Assembly: GCA_017530275.1 (NCBI GenBank)
Contig: JAFXMP010000066.1
Location: forward strand, 1-6,136
Direction of reading: 5' to 3'
DNA length: 6,136 bases
From: Clostridia bacterium
GTDB lineage: Bacteria; Bacillota_A; Clostridia; Christensenellales; Aristaeellaceae
Program-made: the position numbers and the translations under genes
Part shown: positions 1-5,552 of the stretch, in pieces
How positions within the stretch are numbered: the stretch's first letter is position 1
Layout: each line of letters opens with the position of its first letter
The notes under the pieces: model-generated
Seen by the model: only the letters and a program-made list of their open reading frames with translations
The model's database searches: none
What the model was told of the DNA's origin: nothing

Positions 1-783
1 AAATGGGTTTCAGTTTTTCCAAACAACCCAAGCCAATTTGGCATTCAAAACGTTTCAGGGATCATTATTCTGTCGAGCGTCGATACGGGTTTTCCATTTG
101 CCGTTATGGATGGAACGCTCATAACGGCATTAAGGACAGCCTGCGTAGGCGCTATCGGCGCAAAGTATCTTGCGCGAAAGGATGCTTCCGTATACGGCAG
201 CATTGGCGCCGGGGAAGAAGCAGTCAATCATTTCAAGCTGATAAAGCGCATGGTTCCGGCTATTAAGAGGGCGTACGTCGCTTCGAGGACCTCCAACAGC
301 GAAAACAAATTTATTGAGCGGCTGTCTCCCGATTACGCGGATGTTGAATTTATCCAATGCGATTCTGATTATAGAAAAGCGTCGAGGGACGCGGATATTA
401 TCGTAACCGCCGTGAGCTGCCAAAGCCCATTGTTAAAAGCCGATGCCATAAAGCCCGGCGCTTACTATTGCCATGTCGGAGGGTGGGAAGATGAATATGA
501 CGTGGTAAGAAAAGCAGATAAGATTGTGTGTGATAACTGGGAAGCGCTAAAGCACAGAGGGTCTCCTACTTTGGCAAGGCTGTATAAAGAAGGAGGGCTA
601 AAGAATGAAGATATTTACTGCAATCTCGACGAACTGATTTGCGGATTGAAGCCGGGACGGGAATCGCCGCAAGAGTTTATTTATTTCAATTCCATCGGAT
701 TGGCATTCGTTGATGTTGCGGTCGCCTATTCATTCTACAAAAAAGCAATAGAAAAAGGACGATACAAGCAATGGATACTATAA
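1..783 (+). CDS. Ornithine cyclodeaminase / mu-crystallin family NAD(P)-dependent enzyme, 5'-truncated
   Basis: The reading frame is open from the first base, so the start codon and roughly the first 60-80 residues lie outside the window; 260 codons remain. Family members are usually about 310-350 residues and are cytosolic NAD(P)-dependent enzymes: ornithine cyclodeaminase, archaeal alanine dehydrogenase, ketimine reductases and SbnB-like amino acid synthases. Visible hallmarks, numbered from base 1, are KWVSVFPNNP at the start, MDGTLITALRTA at residues 36-47 (the family's substrate-binding R-T segment), the dinucleotide-binding turn GSIGAGEEA at 66-74, and VCDNWEALKHRG, whose Asp178 matches the family's conserved active-site Asp. 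The C-terminus runs through FNSIGLAFVDVAVA, as is normal. The stop overlaps the next gene by 13 nt, implying one operon and translational coupling with a sugar aminotransferase. GC is visibly lower than downstream (about 48% by rough count), with 8 of 13 Arg codons AGA/AGG after residue 36. The fold is confident; the substrate is unknown, and true ornithine cyclodeaminase activity is not implied. Confidence 0.88.
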   Translation, partial: KWVSVFPNNPSQFGIQNVSGIIILSSVDTGFPFAVMDGTLITALRTACVGAIGAKYLARKDASVYGSIGAGEEAVNHFKLIKRMVPAIKRAYVASRTSNSENKFIERLSPDYADVEFIQCDSDYRKASRDADIIVTAVSCQSPLLKADAIKPGAYYCHVGGWEDEYDVVRKADKIVCDNWEALKHRGSPTLARLYKEGGLKNEDIYCNLDELICGLKPGRESPQEFIYFNSIGLAFVDVAVAYSFYKKAIEKGRYKQWIL

Positions 784-1895
784 CGAGGAAAATCCTTGTC
801 ACCCGTTCCTCCATGCCTTCCTTTGAAGAATACTGCGAAGAAATCAGAAAGCTCTGGGACAGCCATTGGCTGACCAATATGGGCGTGGAGCATAAGGAAT
901 TTCAGCGGCAGCTGGAAGCCTACCTCGGCTGTCCGCACGCGATCCTGTTTACCAACGGGCATCTGGCCCTGGAAAACATCCTTGCGGCCATGCAGTTTCC
1001 CGCCGGGTCGGAAGTGATCACGACCCCTTTTACCTTTGCGTCCACAACGCACGCGATTGTGAGAAACGGTCTTGTGCCGGTCTTTTGCGATATACGGCCG
1101 GACGACTATACGATGGACGCGGGCAAAATCGAAGCCCTGATCACGGAAAAAACCGCGGCGATCCTGCCGGTGCATGTTTATGGCACCTTATGCGATGTGG
1201 ACGGGATCCGGGCTATTGCCGGGAAGTATCAGCTGAAAGTGATTTATGACGCGGCGCATGCTTTCGCGGTAAAATACAAAGGGATTTCGGCGGCGAATTT
1301 TGGAGATGCGTCGATGTTCAGCTTCCACGCCACCAAGGTGTTCAATACCATCGAGGGCGGGGCGGTCTGCTTTAGGGACGACGCATTGGTGAAAACGCTG
1401 AACGACATGAAGAACTTCGGCATCCGGGGCCCGGAAAGCGTTATGTTTGTCGGCGGAAACGCCAAAATGAGCGAGTTTCAGGCCGCGATGGGCATTTGCA
1501 ATCTGCGGCATTTGGATGCGGAGATCGCAAAGCGCAAAACGGTCGCGGAACGGTACCGGCAGCGGCTGGAAGGCGTTGCGGGACTCCGGTTATGCAAGCC
1601 TCAGCAGGATGTTCAGCCGAATTACGCCTACTTCCCCGTGGTTTTTGACGGGTTCAAGGCAAACCGCGACGAGGTTTTTGAAAGCCTGAAAGAGCATGGC
1701 ATCACGGCGAGGAAATACTTTTACCCCCTCACAAACAATTTTGAATGTTATGAAAACCTTCCCACGGCCGACGCGGAAAAAACGCCTGTCGCCGCGTTCA
1801 TTGCAGATCGGGTGCTGACCTTGCCGCTTTACGCCGATCTTGCTTTGCAGGATGTGGATCGCATTTGCGAGATCATTCTCTCATTCAGAAAGTAA
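771..1895 (+). CDS. DegT/DnrJ/EryC1/StrS family PLP sugar-nucleotide aminotransferase (VioA-like)
   Basis: This 374-residue protein has the usual length for the family. It is predicted to move an amino group, normally from glutamate, onto a keto sugar nucleotide in the cytosol, using pyridoxal phosphate. The sequence shows NMG at 36-38, the cofactor phosphate-loop segment FTNGHLALE at 60-68, TTPFTFAST at 84-92, Asp160 in VIYDAAHAF (pairs with the pyridine nitrogen), the Schiff-base Lys189 in FSFHATKVFNTIEGG, and NAKMSEFQAAMG at 230-241. The N-terminal VTRSSMP and the HVYG and HATKVFNT segments resemble VioA, which makes dTDP-4-amino-4,6-dideoxyglucose. With rmlA and rmlB immediately downstream, dTDP-4-keto-6-deoxyglucose is the likely substrate. 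C-3 aminotransferases (FdtB/QdtB type) are similar, but no partner ketoisomerase is visible. The ATG at 771 lies inside the previous gene, with a weak AAGGA at 755-759 and 11-nt spacing. The next Met (813) would remove conserved residues and has no ribosome site. The family is certain; the exact regiochemistry is inferred. Confidence 0.93.
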   Translation: MDTITRKILVTRSSMPSFEEYCEEIRKLWDSHWLTNMGVEHKEFQRQLEAYLGCPHAILFTNGHLALENILAAMQFPAGSEVITTPFTFASTTHAIVRNGLVPVFCDIRPDDYTMDAGKIEALITEKTAAILPVHVYGTLCDVDGIRAIAGKYQLKVIYDAAHAFAVKYKGISAANFGDASMFSFHATKVFNTIEGGAVCFRDDALVKTLNDMKNFGIRGPESVMFVGGNAKMSEFQAAMGICNLRHLDAEIAKRKTVAERYRQRLEGVAGLRLCKPQQDVQPNYAYFPVVFDGFKANRDEVFESLKEHGITARKYFYPLTNNFECYENLPTADAEKTPVAAFIADRVLTLPLYADLALQDVDRICEIILSFRK

Positions 1896-1903
1896 AAACG
1901 ATT

Positions 1904-1908
1904 GGAGG
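1904..1908 (+). promoter_or_regulatory. Ribosome binding site of rfbA
   Basis: GGAGG sits 8 nt before the ATG at 1917. It decides that start over the in-frame TTG at 1902, which lies upstream of and overlaps this site, and over the GTG at 1911, which is too close to it. The ATG also gives the canonical MKGIILAGG N-terminus. Confidence 0.85.
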
Positions 1909-1916
1909 CAGTGAAA

Positions 1917-2789
1917 ATGAAAGGCATTATTTTAGCCGGCGGAAAAGGTTCGCGGCTTTATCCCATGACAAAAGCCGTATCCAAGCAATTGCTGCCGATC
2001 TACGACAAGCCGCTCATTTATTATCCGTTGTCTACGCTGATGCTGGCAAGCATCAAAGAAGTGCTGATCATTTCCACGCCGGAAGATACGCCGGTATATG
2101 AACGGCTGCTGGGAGATGGAAAACGGCTCGGGATGCAGCTTTCCTATAAAGTGCAAGACAAGCCTCGCGGTCTCGCGGACGCGTTTCTTCTGGGAGAAGG
2201 ATTCATCGGGCAGGACAGCGTTTGCCTGATCCTTGGCGACAACGTGTTTTTCGGCCAGAATTTGACGCGTCTGCTCAGAGAAGCGATGGACCAGCAAACC
2301 GGGGCCACCATTTTCGGATATCCCGTCAAGGATGCGCACGCATACGGCGTCGTCGAATTTGACGAGAATCGCAAAGTCCTTTCCATCGAAGAAAAGCCGG
2401 AAAAGCCAAAGAGCAATTTTGCGGTTCCCGGGTTGTATTTTTATGACAACAGGGTGGTAGAGATAGCGAAAAAAGTCAGGCCGTCCGCCCGGGGCGAGAT
2501 CGAGATCACGTCTGTAAATAACGCTTATCTCGAACTGGGCGAACTGAACGTGATCCTGCTGGGGCGCGGTATGGCCTGGCTGGATACGGGGACGCCCAGC
2601 AACATGCTGAAAGCGGCGGAATTCGTGGAGGCGGTGCAGAACCGTCAGGGATTCTATGTTTCCTGCATTGAAGAAATTGCGTGGAGACGCGGGTTTATTA
2701 CGACGGAACAATTGGTCAGGATCGGCGAAGAGCTGAAAATGACAGACTATGGGCAGTATCTGCTCACAATTGCGGAGGAAGAAAAATGA
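1917..2789 (+). CDS. rfbA: Glucose-1-phosphate thymidylyltransferase (RmlA/RfbA)
   Basis: It makes dTDP-glucose and pyrophosphate from dTTP and alpha-D-glucose-1-phosphate, the first step of dTDP-deoxysugar synthesis in the cytosol. The 290-residue length is typical. The N-terminal nucleotide-binding signature LAGGKGSRLYPMT spans residues 6-18, followed by VSKQLLPIYDKP at 21-32. LGDNVFFG (Asp108) and WLDTGT (Asp223) hold the two conserved metal-binding aspartates. EEKP (158-161) and GEIEIT (193-198) are further family motifs, and the C-terminal helices look complete. In well-studied members the enzyme is a homotetramer inhibited by dTDP-L-rhamnose. It starts 21 nt after the aminotransferase stop, behind a strong GGAGG, and its TGA overlaps the ATG of rfbB, so the three genes are very likely co-transcribed. 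Nothing in it looks broken or unusual. Confidence 0.98.
   Translation: MKGIILAGGKGSRLYPMTKAVSKQLLPIYDKPLIYYPLSTLMLASIKEVLIISTPEDTPVYERLLGDGKRLGMQLSYKVQDKPRGLADAFLLGEGFIGQDSVCLILGDNVFFGQNLTRLLREAMDQQTGATIFGYPVKDAHAYGVVEFDENRKVLSIEEKPEKPKSNFAVPGLYFYDNRVVEIAKKVRPSARGEIEITSVNNAYLELGELNVILLGRGMAWLDTGTPSNMLKAAEFVEAVQNRQGFYVSCIEEIAWRRGFITTEQLVRIGEELKMTDYGQYLLTIAEEEK
2774..2778 (+). promoter_or_regulatory. Ribosome binding site of rfbB
   Basis: GGAGG inside the last codons of rfbA lies 7 nt before the ATG at 2786. This fixes the rfbB start in the ATGA overlap and rules out the in-frame GTG 35 codons upstream at 2681. Confidence 0.85.
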
Positions 2790-3805
2790 CGATTCTTGTG
2801 ACGGGCGGGGCGGGCTTTATTGGCGCCAATTTCATCTATTACATGCGTGAAAATCATCCCGGGTATCGAATCGTATGTCTGGACAAGCTGACCTATGCGG
2901 GGAACCTGTCGACGCTGAAGCAGATGATGGCGCAGGACCGGTTCCGATTTGTAAAAGCGGATATTTGCGATCGGGAAGCGGTATTCGGCCTGTTTGAAGC
3001 GGAGCATCCGGATATCGTCGTCAATTTTGCCGCGGAAAGCCATGTGGACCGTTCCATTGAGGATCCCGGCGTTTTTCTGCGCACAAACATCCTGGGAACG
3101 CAGACGCTGATGGACGCCTGCAGAAAGTACGGAAATATCAGATTTCATCAGGTATCGACCGATGAAGTGTATGGAGATCTGCCGTTGGACCGTCCGGATC
3201 TTTTCTTTACGGAAGAAACGCCGATCCATACCTCTTCTCCTTATTCAGCTTCAAAGGCCTCTGCCGATCTGCTGGCGATGGCGTATTTCCGCACCTATGG
3301 CCTGCCGGTCACCATCAGCAGGTGCTCAAACAACTACGGGCCTTACCAGTTTCCGGAAAAACTGATACCGCTCATGATCGCCAATTGCCTGAACGATAAG
3401 CCGCTTCCCGTCTACGGAAAGGGCCTGAACGTTCGGGACTGGCTGTATGTGAAGGATCATTGCCGGGCGATCGATCTGATCCTTCATCAAGGCAAAATCG
3501 GGGAAGTGTACAATATCGGCGGGCACAACGAAATGCGAAACATCGATATTGTCAGGCTCATCTGCGAAAAGCTCGGCAAGCCTGAAAGCCTGATTACTTA
3601 TGTCACGGACCGAAAAGGACACGATATGCGCTACGCCATCGATCCCGCGAAGATGCATCGTGAACTGGGCTGGCTCCCGGAGACCGCGTTTGAAGCCGGG
3701 ATCCAAAAAACGATCGCCTGGTACCTGGAGCATCGCGATTGGTGGGAAAGCATCATCAGCGGTGAATATCAAAAATATTATGAATCCATGTATGGAAACA
3801 GGTAA
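2786..3805 (+). CDS. rfbB: dTDP-glucose 4,6-dehydratase (RmlB/RfbB)
   Basis: It converts dTDP-glucose into dTDP-4-keto-6-deoxyglucose with a tightly bound NAD+. This is the second step of the pathway and the branch point to rhamnose, viosamine, fucosamine-type and other deoxysugars. The 339 residues form an extended short-chain dehydrogenase. The Rossmann glycine motif GGAGFIG is at 7-13, and DKLTYAGNL at 33-41 is the segment that binds the NAD ribose. NFAAESHVDRS is at 80-90, the catalytic Thr125-Asp126-Glu127 sit in STDEVYGD, the YSASK Tyr153/Lys157 pair follows, and RCSNNYGPYQFPEKLIP at 179-195 binds substrate. NVRDWLYVKDH at 215-225 is also typical. The start codon overlaps the rfbA stop by 4 nt, so translation is probably coupled. 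The protein looks intact. No rfbC or rfbD follows; a 126-nt gap leads to the nucleotidyltransferase-like gene. Confidence 0.98.
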   Translation: MTILVTGGAGFIGANFIYYMRENHPGYRIVCLDKLTYAGNLSTLKQMMAQDRFRFVKADICDREAVFGLFEAEHPDIVVNFAAESHVDRSIEDPGVFLRTNILGTQTLMDACRKYGNIRFHQVSTDEVYGDLPLDRPDLFFTEETPIHTSSPYSASKASADLLAMAYFRTYGLPVTISRCSNNYGPYQFPEKLIPLMIANCLNDKPLPVYGKGLNVRDWLYVKDHCRAIDLILHQGKIGEVYNIGGHNEMRNIDIVRLICEKLGKPESLITYVTDRKGHDMRYAIDPAKMHRELGWLPETAFEAGIQKTIAWYLEHRDWWESIISGEYQKYYESMYGNR

Positions 3806-3853
3806 TGAAACTGAACTGAGGGAAAAACAGCAGAACCAAATCGATACCGCCGT

Positions 3854-3871
3854 TTGAAGCATTTGCTTCAA
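3854..3871 (+). other. Small hairpin in the rfbB to nucleotidyltransferase gap
   Basis: TTGAAGC and GCTTCAA form a perfect 7-bp stem around an ATTT loop. It is not followed by a T-run, so it is not a standard intrinsic terminator. It could be an RNA processing or stabilising element between operon segments, or chance. The rest of the 3806-3931 gap holds no convincing gene. Confidence 0.4.
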
Positions 3872-3931
3872 TCATGGAAAAAACGATCCGGCTTTGGAAA
3901 AAGCAGATCCACAAAGGGGAAAAAACAGAGA

Positions 3932-5116
3932 ATGGAACCGCGTAATAGCCAAACGATACAGCAAATGTTTGCTGTGATAAAAAAATCATTATGGGACATA
4001 GGAACGCCCGCTGCGGATCAGGCCACCTATGACGAACTGAAAATTCATACCATCGCCGCACTGGCGAATCCTGCCCTGCCCAGCCTGAACTTACCGCCTG
4101 AATTATATGAAACCTGGAAGAAATACGTTTTGTATCAGGTGAAACGGTATTACTATTTCTTGTACGCTCAATCGTCCCTGCCGCTCTCGGTGCCCTATGT
4201 GATCCTGAAAGGCACGTCCGCTGCGCAGTATTATCCCCATCCGGAATTCCGGACGATGGGGGATATTGATCTTATGACCCGGCGGGAAGATTATCAGGCA
4301 GCCTGCGATATGCTTTTGGCGAACGGCTATACGGAAATGCAGGAAACAGAAGAAGATAAAGACCGCCATCGTTCCTTTTCCCGCGGCGATATCGTGGTGG
4401 AGATGCATATATTTTTCGCTTCGCTGAACGACCCTCGGCAGGCAAAATATGTAGATGATCTGATTATTGACCATATCAATCCCTCGCACGTGCTGCCGGA
4501 CATGGTCAACGGGCTTGTGCTCCTGGAGCATATCAGCCAGCACCTGGAGCTCGGGCTTGGCCTGCGCCAGATCATCGACTGGATGATGTTCGTCGATCGC
4601 TGCCTTCCGGATGAAAAATGGCCTGAATTCCGGGAAATGGCGGAAAAAAGCGGCATGGAAACACTGGCTGTTACGGCTGCCCGCATGTGCGTTATGTATC
4701 TGGGGCTTCCTGAAAGAAAATGGTGCGCAGAGGCAGACGAGGCCATTTGCAATAAATTGATGGATTACGTGCTCACGAGCGGAAATTTTGGAAACAAATG
4801 GAAAAGCGAAAGCGAATATGCCATTCAGCTCCTTACCTATTCGCGGACCCCAAAGGGGGCTTTCAAGATACTTCAAAGAAATGGCCTGATTAATTGGAAA
4901 GCCGCCCAAAACCGTCTGTTCCTGCGTCCTTTCGCCTGGATCTATCGAATGGGGTATTATTTGGTCAAAGGCCTCGCCCGTCCAAAGGCATTTTCCAAAC
5001 TGAAAGCGGAATTTGACGAGGCAAATAAAAGGAGCACCCTTTTCGACGCGTTGGGTGTAAAGCAAAAGTGGAAAGGCCTGGTCGTTTATAAAAACGGAGA
5101 GTATAAGAAAAAATAA
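3932..5116 (+). CDS. Nucleotidyltransferase-fold family protein (PF14907-like), target unknown
   Basis: This 394-residue soluble protein has no signal peptide or clear membrane segment. After a helical N-terminus it shows the core pattern of PF14907-type nucleotidyltransferases: YVILKG at 89-94, FRTMGDIDLMTR at 106-117 with the metal-binding pair Asp111/Asp113, VVEMH at 155-159 (Glu157 as likely third acidic residue), then the helical motif HISQHLELGLGLRQIIDW at 200-217 with conserved His, Arg and Asp. All expected catalytic acids are present, so it should be active. Family members are poorly characterised; some accompany glycan genes and some occur in Firmicute lasso-peptide clusters as peptide-tailoring enzymes. 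Here it lies between dTDP-sugar genes and an ABC exporter, which suggests transfer of a nucleotide or sugar-phosphate group to a glycan or peptide. The ATG at 3932 is chosen, with AGGGGA at 3915-3920 and 11-nt spacing. The upstream in-frame TTG at 3854 would add a Lys/Arg-rich tail and start inside a hairpin. The fold is fairly sure; the role is not. Confidence 0.85.
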   Translation: MEPRNSQTIQQMFAVIKKSLWDIGTPAADQATYDELKIHTIAALANPALPSLNLPPELYETWKKYVLYQVKRYYYFLYAQSSLPLSVPYVILKGTSAAQYYPHPEFRTMGDIDLMTRREDYQAACDMLLANGYTEMQETEEDKDRHRSFSRGDIVVEMHIFFASLNDPRQAKYVDDLIIDHINPSHVLPDMVNGLVLLEHISQHLELGLGLRQIIDWMMFVDRCLPDEKWPEFREMAEKSGMETLAVTAARMCVMYLGLPERKWCAEADEAICNKLMDYVLTSGNFGNKWKSESEYAIQLLTYSRTPKGAFKILQRNGLINWKAAQNRLFLRPFAWIYRMGYYLVKGLARPKAFSKLKAEFDEANKRSTLFDALGVKQKWKGLVVYKNGEYKKK

Positions 5117-5552
5117 GATCGCGCATTCAGGGGATCCATGGGGAGGGTCATGGAAGGATATCCTTGCCCTTCCGCAGTTTGATCTGTGCACGTCTCATGC
5201 GTCCGAAATAAATCAAATCTTGACATGGGCCTTCAGTTTCCATATAATTTCTTTTGCAGGGTGTTTCTATCAGCGCGGGTGAGTCCGTCCATTCAATCGG
5301 ATTTCATATAAGCCGACAAAGCCATATCGCGCTCCGGTTCTTTGGCAGCTTTCCGATCGTGGGCAGGCATTTTTCCGCGTGGCCGGAATCACTGTGCGCC
5401 CGCCATCGTAAGCGGCGGAAGGTATCAGTTTGAAAATGAAGGAATCGTTCTTCGGCCGACGGAAGCGATGACGGCCGGAGAAGGAACGCGCGCGCCGCTT
5501 CCGGACGGCGAAAGAGCGAACGAAATAAATACATGGAGCAGCAACTGAAAAA
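5117..5552. other. 436-nt region without a convincing gene; holds a promoter and a long leader
   Basis: No reading frame here has both a good ribosome site and protein-like sequence. The longest + strand open stretch (5312-5548) has only a TTG start at 5342, no Shine-Dalgarno site and no recognisable motif. Contents noted are a perfect 12-bp palindrome AAGGATATCCTT at 5154-5165, an AT-rich patch from about 5207, a consensus promoter at 5220-5248, then about 300 nt of GC-rich leader before the ABC gene. Within the leader, CGGCCG at 5453-5458 can pair with CGGCCG at 5472-5477, and TTCCGC at 5373-5378 with GCGGAA at 5415-5420. No intrinsic terminator with a T-run was found after the upstream gene. 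Confidence 0.6.
5220..5248 (+). promoter_or_regulatory. Consensus sigma-70/sigma-A promoter
   Basis: TTGACA at 5220-5225 and TATAAT at 5243-5248 are both perfect consensus hexamers separated by the optimal 17 nt. The site sits in an AT-rich patch inside a GC-rich region and points toward the ABC exporter gene. Transcription would start near 5255, giving an untranslated leader of about 300 nt. A match this good in a non-coding interval is unlikely to be chance, but transcription itself is inferred. Confidence 0.85.

Noticed and set aside
1902..1916. TTG start for rfbA five codons upstream
   Set aside because: It overlaps the GGAGG site that serves the ATG at 1917, and RfbA proteins normally begin MKGIILAGG.
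1932..2711. Minus-strand ORF of 259 codons opposite rfbA
   Set aside because: It is fully antisense to an unmistakable RfbA and shows no motif of its own.
3854..3931. TTG start adding 26 residues to the nucleotidyltransferase-like protein
   Set aside because: The extra residues are Lys/Arg-rich and unlike the family, the TTG lies in a hairpin without a ribosome site, and an ATG with an upstream purine-rich site exists at 3932.
5152..5173. Intrinsic terminator after the nucleotidyltransferase gene
   Set aside because: The GGAAGG/CCTTCC stem is short, has a 10-nt loop and is not followed by a T-run.
4103..5191. Minus-strand ORF of 362 codons opposite the nucleotidyltransferase gene
   Set aside because: The plus strand carries conserved catalytic motifs in order; the antisense product has none.
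5436..5471. Short basic leader peptide starting with ATG (or TTG 5430) behind GGAAGG
   Set aside because: It is only 11-13 codons and the sequence has no feature separating it from chance.
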